This document shows positions 8,647-17,950 of a stretch of DNA of 64,000 nucleotides, in pieces; within the stretch, counting starts at the first letter, position 1; each line of letters starts with the position of its first letter. The DNA comes from Rossellomorea vietnamensis (GTDB lineage: Bacteria > Bacillota > Bacilli > Bacillales > Bacillaceae_B), in the NCBI RefSeq assembly GCF_008180415.1, contig NZ_VTEI01000001.1, positions 296,620 through 360,619 of the forward strand. The letters are read 5' to 3'. The position numbers were made by a program, and so were the translations under genes. Under the pieces are notes generated by a model, which was not told the DNA's origin, did not search any database, and worked only from the letters and a program-made list of their open reading frames with translations.

Positions 8647-9582
8647 TTATTCGGTATAGCCGCTTAACAATTGTGTGTATGGAGAGTTAGATGGAAGTAC
8701 TAGAACAGTTTCTCCATCCACTGTTTTTTTGTAAGATTCAAGAGTTCTAAATAACTGGTAAAATTCAGGGTCCTTAGAGAAAGAGCTGTTATAGATCTTA
8801 GCTGCCTCAGATTCTCCTTCTGCTCTGATGACATTGGCATCCGCCTTCGCAGTAGCAAGCAGTTCAGTGACTTCTCTGTCTGTATCTGCCATGATTCTCT
8901 GCTTCTCAGCATCACCCATGGACAGGTATTCCTGGGCTGTCTTTTCCCTCTCCGAAATCATTGCTGTGTATACAGCTTTTTCATTTGTTTCCGGCAAGTC
9001 GGTTCTCTTCATTCTTATATCCTTTACAGTGATGCCAAAGTTCCCATTAGCAAGAAGTTCATTCACTCTTTCTGTTATCTTGTCATTGAGGCTGCCTCGA
9101 CTTGATTTTTCATCATTAATAATTTCGACATAGTTTAATTTCCCCAATTCAGCCCGGACAACAGAATAAATGAATTCCTCCATTCTGGCTTCAGCATTAA
9201 TGACGTTTCTCGCATTGGAAATCATCTTTTTCGGATCTTCTATTTTCCAGACGGCATAGTTATCGATCATCATTCTTTTTTTGTCTTTCGTATTGATTTC
9301 TGCTTCTGAGACATCATAGGTCATTTGATATTTAGGAAGAGTAGAGACCGACTGGATGAACGGGATCTTATAACTAAGGCCAGGCTCTTCTTCAATCCTT
9401 ACTACCTCACCAAATTGGCGTATCACCCGGTATTCTCCTTCTTTAACAATAAAAACATTGAGGATAATAAGAAGCAGGACTGCAATAGCCGCTATTAAAA
9501 AGATTCCCAGCTTCGTATACTTTCTCCATTGTATCTCAGGTTTTTTCGTATCATTCAAGTTGGTAATATTGGAATCACTCAT
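8647..9582 (-). CDS. hflC: SPFH-domain protease modulator HflC
   Basis: Membrane-anchored prohibitin/stomatin-family subunit. With HflK it forms a complex that, in E. coli, regulates the FtsH protease. One transmembrane segment (about residues 25-45) is followed by an SPFH domain and an alanine/glutamate-rich coiled region (EKTAQEYLSMGDAEKQRIMADTD is representative of the family). The chosen ATG (311 aa) has AAGAAGGGA about nine bases upstream; an ATG three codons earlier overlaps that site. It overlaps the end of hflK, indicating translational coupling. B. subtilis lacks hflKC at this locus. Confidence 0.9.
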   Translation of the reverse strand: MSDSNITNLNDTKKPEIQWRKYTKLGIFLIAAIAVLLLIILNVFIVKEGEYRVIRQFGEVVRIEEEPGLSYKIPFIQSVSTLPKYQMTYDVSEAEINTKDKKRMMIDNYAVWKIEDPKKMISNARNVINAEARMEEFIYSVVRAELGKLNYVEIINDEKSSRGSLNDKITERVNELLANGNFGITVKDIRMKRTDLPETNEKAVYTAMISEREKTAQEYLSMGDAEKQRIMADTDREVTELLATAKADANVIRAEGESEAAKIYNSSFSKDPEFYQLFRTLESYKKTVDGETVLVLPSNSPYTQLLSGYTE

Positions 9583-10537
9583 TACTAGCATTCCCTTCTT
9601 GACCTTGAACAGGCTTTTCTTTTTCTAAAGGACGAATCGGAAAATACTTCATTGTGTTTCCATCATCGTTCATAATATAAACTTCGGCTTCCGGTAAAAC
9701 TTGCTCAAGCGTTTCCAAGATGAGACGCTGCTCGGTAATTTCTGAATTTCCTTTGTACTCTGCATATAATTTATCAAAAACTGCTACATCTCCACGTGCC
9801 TGCTCAATTCTGGCAGCTTTATCACCTGTTGCACGTGATAGGATAGCATCCTTTTCACCTTGTGATTCATTCAGCCTCTGATTTTGATACTTTTCGGCTT
9901 CATGGATCTTGGTATTCATCATTTCCCTTGCATCCGTTACATCTGTAAAAGCTTTTCGGACATCCTCATTCGGCAGCTCGACATCCTGGAGCTTTACTCC
10001 AATGACAGATATGCCAATATCATATTTATCAATCAGTGTAACAAGCAAATCTCTGACCTCGGCTTCTATTTCTGCTTTCCCGGAAGTTAACGCCTCATCA
10101 ATTTCCGTGCTTCCGATGATACTTCTTAATGAAGAGGAAGTCGCATCATATAAAATTTCCTTAGGATCTTCGGCATTGAATAAATATTTTTCAGGGTTCG
10201 TAATTTTCCACTGAACGACCATATCAGCCAGGACAATGTATTCATCTCCTGTGATCATCTTAGTTTCTTTAGGGAACTCAACAATCTCCCCATCTTTTTC
10301 TTCATAGCCGAACTGAAGGCTGAACGTTTCTTTTGATAATTTCTCCACAGTCTGAATCGGCCATGGCATTTTGAATTTAAGACCGGATTCTGTTATCGGC
10401 TCCCCGGCCTCTCCGAACGTCAGAACGATTGCCTGATCGGATTCATCCACTGTGTACCATGTTGTAAAAAGAACAACGATCAAAACGATGGCCCCCGCTA
10501 TCATTCCGGCAACCTTATAAATTTGCTTCAGGCTCAT
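9575..10537 (-). CDS. hflK: SPFH-domain protease modulator HflK
   Basis: Partner of HflC, first gene of the pair. It has a short cytoplasmic start, a transmembrane segment (about residues 8-28), an SPFH domain, and a helical region with GEKDAILSRATGDKAARIEQ. The open frame runs 45 codons further upstream. The GAGAGGGG Shine-Dalgarno sits properly only for the Met reading MSLKQIYK, giving 320 aa; a Met two codons earlier is too close to it. No promoter was confidently identified. The pair replaces the direct phoR-polA adjacency of B. subtilis. Confidence 0.88.
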   Translation of the reverse strand: MSLKQIYKVAGMIAGAIVLIVVLFTTWYTVDESDQAIVLTFGEAGEPITESGLKFKMPWPIQTVEKLSKETFSLQFGYEEKDGEIVEFPKETKMITGDEYIVLADMVVQWKITNPEKYLFNAEDPKEILYDATSSSLRSIIGSTEIDEALTSGKAEIEAEVRDLLVTLIDKYDIGISVIGVKLQDVELPNEDVRKAFTDVTDAREMMNTKIHEAEKYQNQRLNESQGEKDAILSRATGDKAARIEQARGDVAVFDKLYAEYKGNSEITEQRLILETLEQVLPEAEVYIMNDDGNTMKYFPIRPLEKEKPVQGQEGNASNE

Positions 10538-10700
10538 TTCCATACCCCTCTCTATCTCGATACCTTTTATACGGTTAAATAACAAAAAAGTTTCAGGGGC
10601 ATTACAAAAAATTATCCATATTAAGTGAAAAGAGAAGGAGTCTTCATAGGGAATTGTGGATAGTTGAGCCAATATAGAGGATACTCTGGAAAATGCACAT

Positions 10701-10742
10701 AAAAAATAGAAAAGGTGAGAACGGGGTCAGTTCTCACCTTTT
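10701..10742 (-). terminator. phoPR terminator
   Basis: Perfect 12-bp stem AAAGGTGAGAAC / GTTCTCACCTTT (10711-10741), with a T6 tract on the minus strand. It separates phoR from hflK. Confidence 0.9.
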
Positions 10743-10846
10743 CAGGGCTCCTTGGATGAAGGGGTTTTCACTTAGTATACTAACAGCCTATTATTAAGCT
10801 GCGTTGAAAATAATGTAAAGACTGTGTAAAGTTAGTATTTTTTTAA

Positions 10847-12628
10847 CTATTCCTTTTCAGAATCTTCCTGAAGGAATTTTTTAAATAGAGTCACTTTAAA
10901 TGTTGTTCCTTCGTTCACTTTACTTTCAACCCCGATCTGCCCTCCATGAGCCTCTACCAAATGCTTTACAATGGCCAGCCCAAGCCCCGTTCCTCCTGAA
11001 TCACGGCTCCTTGCCTTGTCAACACGGTAGAATCTTTCGAAAATGCGTGGAATCTCTTCTTCATCAATTCCTATTCCGCTGTCCTTAATCTCTATCACCA
11101 CTGTGGACACTGTTTGACTTACCGAAACCGTAACCTTGCCTTCAGCGGGAGTGTAAGTGATGGCATTGCCAATCAAATTGATGAACACCTGCTTCATTCG
11201 CATTGAATCTACTTCTGCTACGGATGGTTCGTCTGCATGCAGAGTAAGCTGAATTTCTTTTTTCTCCGGCTTTTTCTCCAGAATCGCAACCACTTCCTGT
11301 AAAATCACACTGATATCAGCCTTATGTACATGCAGTTGGAAGCCTTGCTTTTCCATTTTGGATAAGTCCAGTAAGTCCGTGATCAAAGACTGCAGCCTGT
11401 CGCTCTCATTCAGTATAATGTTCAAAAATGCTTTGGTTGTCTCTTTATCATTCATTGCTCCATCCAGTAAAGTTTCACTAAAGCCTTTGATTGAAGTAAT
11501 TGGCGTCCGAAGCTCATGCGAAACATTTGCAACAAAATCTTTCCGCATCTGTTCGAGCTTTTTCAATTCAGTGATATCATGGAATACCAGCACAATCCCC
11601 TTCCACTCTTCCTTTGTCCCGATTATGGGAGCGCCATATACCTCAAAATGTTTACGTTCGATCTGCAAAGGAAGGAGTAATTGCTTCCTCACCTTTTGCT
11701 CTGTCATGAAAATTTCTTCAACCAATTTATTGACTTCTGGAAACTTGATCACATCATAGTAACGCTCATTGACAAAACGTTCTGAAGTGATAGAGAAGAA
11801 TTCCTTGAAAGCCCTGTTTGTCATAATTGCATATCCTCTATGGTCAATCAGCAGCAAACCGCTTCCCATATTCTCAATCAGGGTCGTCAATCGGTTCTGC
11901 TGGATTTCCTGGGCCGAGGTCATTTCCTGTAGATTCCGTGCAAGTATATTAATGGATCTACTTAACATACTGGTCTCATCCATCCTGTCCTCATAGGTCC
12001 TGGCACGGTAATTTCCTTTAGCCAATTCCATCGCTACCCCTGTAGCTGAATCAATCGGCTTAGTATATCGCGCCGTAATCCTCGATCCAAGCATGATGAT
12101 GACGACCAGTGCCATACCAAGGGAGATGGACAAGACTGCCCATATCTGTTTATAACCCGCCACCAGAATATCAACACGGGAGCCCAAAATTAATAAAGAA
12201 GACTCCTCCCCATCCCCTATCGGCTGCCAATAGTTCACCACATCATTCCCATTTTTCAGCAATTCCGTCTGTTGAAGTCCGCTGTTCCACTCTTCCGTGA
12301 TTTCATAAATGGCTTCATTTTGAACCTCTGGATCAATCTCCGCAAAAGGACCGCTGTCTTTCAGGATATTTCCATCGGGACCGGTAATCGTGACACGGAT
12401 ATCGAGCAGGTTGCTGATCTCCTCTATCTGTTCGTCCGCAATGGACTGCGGCTCTTGGGTGCCGATTACCTCATTAACAACCAGCTTGGCCTCTTTCTCA
12501 ATTCTATGATTAAAAGATTGAAGATAATAGCTCTTGAAAATCTGGCCTAAAAGCAAGCCAAGCCCAATAAGTACCACAATGATCAACATGATCAAAGCAA
12601 ATAGGAGGCGTGACCTGAACTTAATCAT
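10847..12628 (-). CDS. phoR: Phosphate-starvation sensor histidine kinase PhoR
   Basis: Membrane sensor kinase that phosphorylates PhoP on phosphate limitation. The 593-aa protein has TM1 (about 8-30), an extracytoplasmic sensor region, TM2 (about 160-182), HAMP, PAS (about 245-350), and a HisKA segment with phospho-acceptor His371 in VSHELRTP. The HATPase_c domain shows N, G1 (DSGIGID) and G2 (GGTGLGLAI) boxes. Its ATG overlaps the phoP stop by four bases, so translation is coupled. It is followed by a strong terminator. Confidence 0.95.
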   Translation of the reverse strand: MIKFRSRLLFALIMLIIVVLIGLGLLLGQIFKSYYLQSFNHRIEKEAKLVVNEVIGTQEPQSIADEQIEEISNLLDIRVTITGPDGNILKDSGPFAEIDPEVQNEAIYEITEEWNSGLQQTELLKNGNDVVNYWQPIGDGEESSLLILGSRVDILVAGYKQIWAVLSISLGMALVVIIMLGSRITARYTKPIDSATGVAMELAKGNYRARTYEDRMDETSMLSRSINILARNLQEMTSAQEIQQNRLTTLIENMGSGLLLIDHRGYAIMTNRAFKEFFSITSERFVNERYYDVIKFPEVNKLVEEIFMTEQKVRKQLLLPLQIERKHFEVYGAPIIGTKEEWKGIVLVFHDITELKKLEQMRKDFVANVSHELRTPITSIKGFSETLLDGAMNDKETTKAFLNIILNESDRLQSLITDLLDLSKMEKQGFQLHVHKADISVILQEVVAILEKKPEKKEIQLTLHADEPSVAEVDSMRMKQVFINLIGNAITYTPAEGKVTVSVSQTVSTVVIEIKDSGIGIDEEEIPRIFERFYRVDKARSRDSGGTGLGLAIVKHLVEAHGGQIGVESKVNEGTTFKVTLFKKFLQEDSEKE

Positions 12629-13344
12629 GAACCTTTCTGCTCTTCCAGCTTGTAGCCGAGGCCGCGGATGGTTTTGATATAAACCGGCTTCTTGGTATTC
12701 GTTTCAATCTTGTCTCTTAAATGGCTGATGTGTACATCGACAATTCTTGTATCTCCGGCAAAGTCATAATTCCACACGGCACTCAGCAGCTGATCGCGCG
12801 TCAAAACCCTTCCCTTGTTCTCTGTCAGATAAAGAAGAAGTTCAAATTCTTTGGGAGTCAGCTCCAGCAGAGTATTCCCGAAATAGGCTTCATATTGTTC
12901 TGGATACACCTTCAATTCCCCAACTTGCAGGTAATCCTTTTGTTCTGCACGCAAATGTTCTGCTGCATCTATGACAGCCTGGCTTCTTCGCAGGATGGCC
13001 TTCACCCTCGCCATCACTTCCCTCGGGCTGAATGGTTTGGTCATATAATCATCTGCTCCAAGCTCAAGACCCAGAACTTTATCAAATTCATCATCCTTAG
13101 CAGTCAGCATAAGAATGGGAATCATCACTTTCTGCTGTCTTATCTGCTTGCAGACTTCGATTCCGTCAATCTTTGGAAGCATCAAATCAAGGATCATTAA
13201 ATCAGGAACCTGTTCTAATGCCAAATCTCTTCCTTCCTCTCCGTCATTCGCCGTGATGACGGTATATCCGGCCTGCTCCAAGTTGTACTTCAGCAGGGTG
13301 ACAATCGATTGCTCATCGTCTACTACAAGAATCTTTTTGCTCAT
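12625..13344 (-). CDS. phoP: Phosphate response regulator PhoP
   Basis: OmpR-family regulator of the Pho regulon. The receiver domain (1-120) has acidic residues DDE near 8-10, phospho-acceptor Asp in LMILDLMLPK, and Lys in TKPFSP. The C-terminal winged helix ends in RGLGYKL. The chosen ATG (239 aa) has GGAGGAA eight bases upstream and matches the B. subtilis N-terminus MxKKILVVDDE; the open frame extends 15 codons further without support. In B. subtilis phoP directly follows mdh. Here a 52-bp repeat array and a MaoC-like gene intervene. Confidence 0.96.
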   Translation of the reverse strand: MSKKILVVDDEQSIVTLLKYNLEQAGYTVITANDGEEGRDLALEQVPDLMILDLMLPKIDGIEVCKQIRQQKVMIPILMLTAKDDEFDKVLGLELGADDYMTKPFSPREVMARVKAILRRSQAVIDAAEHLRAEQKDYLQVGELKVYPEQYEAYFGNTLLELTPKEFELLLYLTENKGRVLTRDQLLSAVWNYDFAGDTRIVDVHISHLRDKIETNTKKPVYIKTIRGLGYKLEEQKGS

Positions 13345-13614
13345 TAATGTGTTCCTCCGTATACCTGTATTAAAAACCCCATCATCCAAAAATTATTTAG
13401 TTATAACTTCATTATAATATAAAAACAAGGGAGATTCCCATGTCTATCGCAGATTTCCTATTGTCAAACTCTTTCCCATATAAAAAGATTGCGTGTATTA
13501 GTCATTATTTCGCTTTTTTATAGCTCTTTCTTCACTTGCCTGAATGATTGTTGACTTGTGGAGGTGGCGGGCTTGCGGGGCACATTCCATTAAGAATGGG
13601 GATTTTCCTGGTTT

Positions 13615-14330
13615 GATGTATCTCGCTCCGCCACCGAGGTACATCAAATGAGGATTTTCTTGGTTTGATGTATCCCGCTCCGCCTGCGAGGTACATCAGA
13701 TGGGGATTTTCCTGATTTGATGTATCTCGCTCGACCTGCGAGGTACATCAAAAGGGGTTTTTTTTGTTTTAATGTATCTCGCTCTGCCACCGAGGTACAT
13801 CAAATGGGGATTTTCTTGGTTTGATGTATCTCGCTCCGCCTTAGAGGTGCATCAAGCAGGGATTTTCTTGGTTTGATGTATCTTGCTCCCCCTGCGAGGT
13901 ACATCAGATGGCGATTTTCTTGGTTTGATGTATCTCGCTCCGCCTGCGAGGTACATTAGATGGGGATTTTCTTGGTTTGATGTATCTCGCTCCACCACCG
14001 AGGTACATCAAATGAGAATTTTCTTGGTTTGATGTATCTCGCTCCGCCTGCGAGGTACATCAAAAGGGGATTTTTTTGTTTTAATGTATCTCGCTCTGCC
14101 ACCGAGGTACATCAAAGGAGGATTTTCTTGGTTTGATGTATCTCGCTCTGCCACCGAGGTACATCAAAGGAGGATTTTCTTGGTTTGATGTATCTCGCTC
14201 GACCTGCGAGGTACATCAGTTGGGGATTTTCTTGGTTTGATGTATCTCGCTCCACCACCGAGGTACATCAAAGGAGGATTTTCTTGGTTTGATGTATCCC
14301 GCTCGGCTAATGGTGTTCGTCAACTATCAA
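13615..14330. repeat. 52-bp hairpin array, fourteen units
   Basis: GATGTA (or AATGTA) recurs at 13615, 13667, 13719 and so on to 14291, always exactly 52 bp apart. Each unit contains a near-perfect 15-bp inverted repeat, TTTGATGTATCTCGC / GCGAGGTACATCAAA, with one T.G mismatch and a short loop of two kinds (TCCGCCT or TCCGCCACC). An 18-20 base AT-rich linker (AATGGGGATTTTCTTGG) follows. The last unit is degenerate. It fills the gap between phoP and the MaoC-like gene; 13345-13614 otherwise shows nothing. Confidence 0.95.
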
Positions 14331-14620
14331 GAAAATCCTCCATTGCTCTTACTCTCTAACATGCCTTCGAGTTGAAAACTCTTACGCCAACTTTAGTCTC
14401 ACCATGGTAGCTTTTTCTCACACTGCAAATCAGCCGGCTGCTTTATCAATTCCATATAAGGAAGAACGTTATCTATACATCATTTTCCCTTTGCTAAATT
14501 CCATGCTCCTTAAACGCTTTTTATACAGCATTATCACTAACAAATAATGAAGGGCAACTTATATACCACCGTATAAGTTCTATGGCCATCCCCCGGCATA
14601 GCCAGGGTTTTCAAGACCAT

Positions 14621-14658
14621 CAAAAAAAGACTGCCCGGCTTCATAAACCGGGGCAGTC
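14621..14658 (-). terminator. Terminator of MaoC-like gene
   Basis: Stem GACTGCCC / GGGCAGTC (14629-14658) with T7 on the minus strand. Confidence 0.85.
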
Positions 14659-14671
14659 TCCTCATAATTCT

Positions 14672-15148
14672 TTAAAAATTTTCTAGTGCATGGCCATTCA
14701 TTTTCTCTAATTTATGCGGGGGACAAACATCCACTGATCCCTTGATGACTGTCTCTTCCTGCTCATTTGTGGCAATCACATCAATTTTGACCAAGTGGCT
14801 GCTGCTGTCTATATTCTTCACTTCAAAAAGGAATTGGATCGTCTCATAATGGTATACAGGTTTCGGAAACTCTAGTTCCTGTTTCATGATATGTGAGCCT
14901 GGGCCCGGCAAATACTTTGATACTGCTGAGTTAATAATTCCTGTCAGCATGATAGCAGGTACCAGGGGCTTCTTGAATGGAGTCTGTGAAGCATAGTCAT
15001 GCTGGATGTATAAAGGATTTGCATCATTCGTCAAACCTAAGTACAGAAGGAGATCTTTATCCTCAATCTTCTCTGTGAGTGTCAGCTTCTCTCCTACTGA
15101 AATATCATCAATTTTTCTACCCGGCTTACGTTTTTTACCTAATAACAT
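14672..15148 (-). CDS. MaoC-like hot-dog protein
   Basis: Protein of 158 aa related to MaoC/R-specific enoyl-CoA hydratases: the hydratase-2 core appears as NDANPLYIQHDYAS at 41-54. The catalytic Asp is present (Asp42). The canonical His five residues later is Tyr47, so dehydratase activity is doubtful. It may bind acyl groups or act as a thioester-domain protein of unknown substrate. Start ATG follows GGAGGTG. It is monocistronic, between mdh and phoP; this gene is absent from that position in B. subtilis. The family assignment is good; the function is not established. Confidence 0.8.
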   Translation of the reverse strand: MLLGKKRKPGRKIDDISVGEKLTLTEKIEDKDLLLYLGLTNDANPLYIQHDYASQTPFKKPLVPAIMLTGIINSAVSKYLPGPGSHIMKQELEFPKPVYHYETIQFLFEVKNIDSSSHLVKIDVIATNEQEETVIKGSVDVCPPHKLEKMNGHALENF

Positions 15149-15304
15149 AGCTGGCGCACCTCCGTTGTAACCGTTTACAATTAAGAATAAAAGAAATACT
15201 CTTTATTGTCTGTCTATTTATATTTTACCACTATTAGTATAACCTTACAAAGGAGATTTTTTCACCAAACTTAAATTATTGTTATTCTGACGTTATTGAC
15301 AAGC

Positions 15305-15342
15305 AAAAAAACCGAATCCAGCAGCCTGGATCCGGTTTTTTT
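15305..15342 (-). terminator. mdh terminator
   Basis: Stem AACCG-ATCCAG / CTGGAT-CGGTT (15309-15336) flanked by A and T runs, so it can work on both strands. It follows the mdh stop. Confidence 0.85.
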
Positions 15343-15348
15343 GTATAA

Positions 15349-16287
15349 TTATTTTAATACATCCATAATATTGCGTACAGAATCCGCAGACTTTGAAAGT
15401 GCTGCTTTTTCGTCTTCTTCCAATTCCAGTTCGATGATCTGCTCCAAGCCATTTCCACCTAGAATGGTCGGTACACCAAGGTAGATTCCATCGAATCCAT
15501 ACTCGCCTTCAAGATAGGCTATGGCTGGAATGACTCTTCGCTGGTCCTTAAGAATGGCTTCTGTCATTTGAACTAGAGAGGCAGCAGGAGCGTAATAGGC
15601 ACTTCCGTTACCCAATAGGCCAACGATTTCTCCGCCGCCTTTTCGTGTCCGTTCCACTATGGCATCCAAACGGTCCTTAGATATCAATTTCTCAAGAGGA
15701 ATTCCGCCGGCGTAGGAATAACGCACAAGGGGAACCATGTCATCTCCATGGCCGCCCAATACAAATCCAGTTATATCTTTCACAGACAAGTTCAATTCTT
15801 GAGCAACAAAAGTACGGAAGCGGGCTGTATCAAGCACGCCGGATTGACCGATGACACGATTTTTAGGGAATCCGGACTCTTTGAATACAGTATAAGTCAT
15901 GGCATCAACTGGATTCGTCAGCACGATGATGATGCTCTCAGGAGAATACTTAACGATTTCCTGCGTTACGGATTTCATGATCTTTTGGTTCGTCTGCACA
16001 AGATCATCCCGGCTCATTCCGGGTTTCCGGGCAATCCCGGCAGTGATTACTACGATATCAGATTCCTTGGTATCTTCGTAATTCGATGTACCGGTGATTT
16101 TGGCATCGAACCCTTGGACTGGACTTGCTTCTTCTATGTCCAAAGCTTTTCCTTTAGTCGGATCTTCCATTTGAGGAATATCTACGAGTACTACATCTCC
16201 GAGTTCTTTTTGTGCAAGCATCAAAGCTGTTGTTGCCCCGGTGAATCCGCCGCCGATCACTGAAATTTTCTTGCGTCTGATTGCCAT
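15349..16287 (-). CDS. mdh: Malate dehydrogenase
   Basis: NAD-dependent malate-oxaloacetate interconversion in the TCA cycle; LDH-like tetrameric MDH of 312 aa. The Rossmann motif is [12 protein letters not shown]. Substrate-binding Arg are in [10 protein letters not shown], and the catalytic His is in GGHGDDMVP. The start with GGAGGAG six bases upstream (MAIRRKK) gives the standard length; the open frame extends seven codons more. Last gene of citZ-icd-mdh, though hairpins follow both citZ and icd. Confidence 0.97.
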   Translation of the reverse strand: MAIRRKKISVIGGGFTGATTALMLAQKELGDVVLVDIPQMEDPTKGKALDIEEASPVQGFDAKITGTSNYEDTKESDIVVITAGIARKPGMSRDDLVQTNQKIMKSVTQEIVKYSPESIIIVLTNPVDAMTYTVFKESGFPKNRVIGQSGVLDTARFRTFVAQELNLSVKDITGFVLGGHGDDMVPLVRYSYAGGIPLEKLISKDRLDAIVERTRKGGGEIVGLLGNGSAYYAPAASLVQMTEAILKDQRRVIPAIAYLEGEYGFDGIYLGVPTILGGNGLEQIIELELEEDEKAALSKSADSVRNIMDVLK

Positions 16288-16309
16288 AAGAATCTCCTCC
16301 AATTTCAAG

Positions 16310-16420
16310 ATATAAGTACAAAAGCGCTAGCTCCTTGTGCAGCCTTTACAGACAAATGTTCCGAATAGATAACGTGGGTGATTTGAGCCTGAATGGCTGA
16401 GCACTCGAGCTGAACGTGAA
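16310..16420. repeat. Probable decayed repeat B between icd and mdh
   Basis: GCGCTAGCTCCTTGTGCAGCC-TTTACAGACAAATGTTCCGAA resembles the AGCGCC...GACAGGCAAATGTTCTCCGGA part of repeat B. The remainder is too diverged to align by eye. Confidence 0.35.
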
Positions 16421-16463
16421 TAGTATAGTCAAAGGTGATCTGCAAAGGTGGCTTAAATCATTC

Positions 16464-16506
16464 AAAAATAATGATAGAGTTGGCTTGCATTAAACAAGCC
16501 AACTCT
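16464..16506 (-). terminator. Hairpin after icd
   Basis: Perfect 12-bp stem AGAGTTGGCTTG / CAAGCCAACTCT (16476-16506) with a T-rich run beyond it on the minus strand. It could attenuate transcription from icd into mdh. Confidence 0.75.
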
Positions 16507-16534
16507 GTTTTCATCAAATGAATTAAATATGAAA

Positions 16535-17803
16535 TTACATGTTTTCGATTAAAGCAGTACCGAACTCAGAACATTTAACTTCTGTAGCGCCGTCCATCAG
16601 GCGGGCAAAGTCGTAAGTAACAACTTTAGAAGCAATTGTTTTTTCCATTGATTTTGTAATCATTGTTGCAGCCTCAGTCCAGCCAAGGTGTTCAAGCATC
16701 AACACGCCGGAAAGGATCACTGAAGATGGGTTAACTTTATCCTGACCTGCATATTTAGGTGCTGTACCATGAGTTGCTTCAAAGATCGCATGTCCTGTAT
16801 CGTAGTTGATGTTCGCTCCAGGAGCGATTCCGATTCCGCCTACTTGTGCAGCAAGAGCATCAGAGATATAGTCACCGTTAAGGTTCATAGTAGCTACTAC
16901 ATCGAACTCAGCCGGACGAGTAAGGATTTGCTGCAAGAAGATATCAGCAATTGCATCTTTAACAATGATTTTGCCAGCAGCTTCTGCATCAGATTGAGCT
17001 TGGTTCGCTGCATCCAGGCCTTTATCTTCTTTGATACGGTCATATTCAGCCCAAGTAAATACTTTCTCGCCGAATTCTTTTTCAGCAAGCTCGTAACCCC
17101 AGTTTTTGAAGGCACCTTCAGTGAACTTCATGATGTTGCCTTTATGTACAAGGGTAACCGACTTGCGGCCTTCTGTGATAGCATAGTTGATCGCCGCGCG
17201 CACAAGGCGTTGTGTACCTTCTTCAGATACAGGCTTGATTCCAAGACCGGAAGTTTCAGGGAAACGGATTTTGTTTACGCCCATTTCATCTTGAAGGAAA
17301 GAGATCAACTTTTTCACTTCATCTGAACCTTTAGCATATTCAATGCCTGCATAAATGTCTTCAGTGTTTTCACGGAAGATGACCATGTCTGTATCTTCAG
17401 GACGTTTAACAGGAGAAGGAACACCTTCAAAGTAACGTACCGGACGAAGACAAGTGAACAGATCAAGTTCCTGGCGAAGTGCTACGTTCAATGAACGGAT
17501 ACCGCCGCCGATTGGTGTTGTAAGAGGTCCTTTGATTGCGATGAAGTATTCACGGACTGCATCAAGAGTTTCACTTGGAAGCCACTCGCCGGTTTGGTTA
17601 TAAGCTTTTTCCCCAGCTAAAACTTCTTTCCATACAAGCTTCCGCTCGCCGTTATATGCTTTTTCAACAGCCGCATCCAGGACGCGGGAAGCAGACGCCC
17701 AGATATCAGGACCTGTTCCGTCACCTTCAATAAAAGGAACGATTGGGTTATTTGGTACATTCAAGCTACCATTTTCAACAGTGATTTTTTGACCTTCAGA
17801 CAT
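16535..17803 (-). CDS. icd: Isocitrate dehydrogenase (NADP+)
   Basis: Oxidative decarboxylation of isocitrate to 2-oxoglutarate. The 422-aa product is the bacterial NADP-type Icd. It has the substrate-binding serine loop [13 protein letters not shown], the metal-binding aspartates around residues 285-312, and the cofactor loop [20 protein letters not shown]. Start ATG follows GGAGG. It lies 147 bp downstream of citZ, the conserved TCA order. Confidence 0.97.
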   Translation of the reverse strand: MSEGQKITVENGSLNVPNNPIVPFIEGDGTGPDIWASASRVLDAAVEKAYNGERKLVWKEVLAGEKAYNQTGEWLPSETLDAVREYFIAIKGPLTTPIGGGIRSLNVALRQELDLFTCLRPVRYFEGVPSPVKRPEDTDMVIFRENTEDIYAGIEYAKGSDEVKKLISFLQDEMGVNKIRFPETSGLGIKPVSEEGTQRLVRAAINYAITEGRKSVTLVHKGNIMKFTEGAFKNWGYELAEKEFGEKVFTWAEYDRIKEDKGLDAANQAQSDAEAAGKIIVKDAIADIFLQQILTRPAEFDVVATMNLNGDYISDALAAQVGGIGIAPGANINYDTGHAIFEATHGTAPKYAGQDKVNPSSVILSGVLMLEHLGWTEAATMITKSMEKTIASKVVTYDFARLMDGATEVKCSEFGTALIENM

Positions 17804-17882
17804 ACTATTACCTCCATCTTCATATTAAAGGGACTGATGCAAGGCTTGAACACCTTGGAACCAGACCCGCTTTATTGTTGAC

Positions 17883-17912
17883 GGAAAAGGCTGCAGCATT
17901 GAAGCCTTTTCC
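17883..17912 (-). other. citZ-icd intergenic hairpin
   Basis: Stem GGAAAAGGCT / AGCCTTTTCC with a 10-base loop, without a following T run on the minus strand. More likely an mRNA-processing or stabilising hairpin than a full terminator. Confidence 0.6.
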
Positions 17913-17950
17913 ATTGTCATTACACCAGATATTAAGCTTTTTGTAAAATA

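Noticed and set aside
13615-14330. CRISPR array
   Set aside because: The whole 52-bp unit is repeated with scattered changes; there are no unique spacers and no cas genes nearby.
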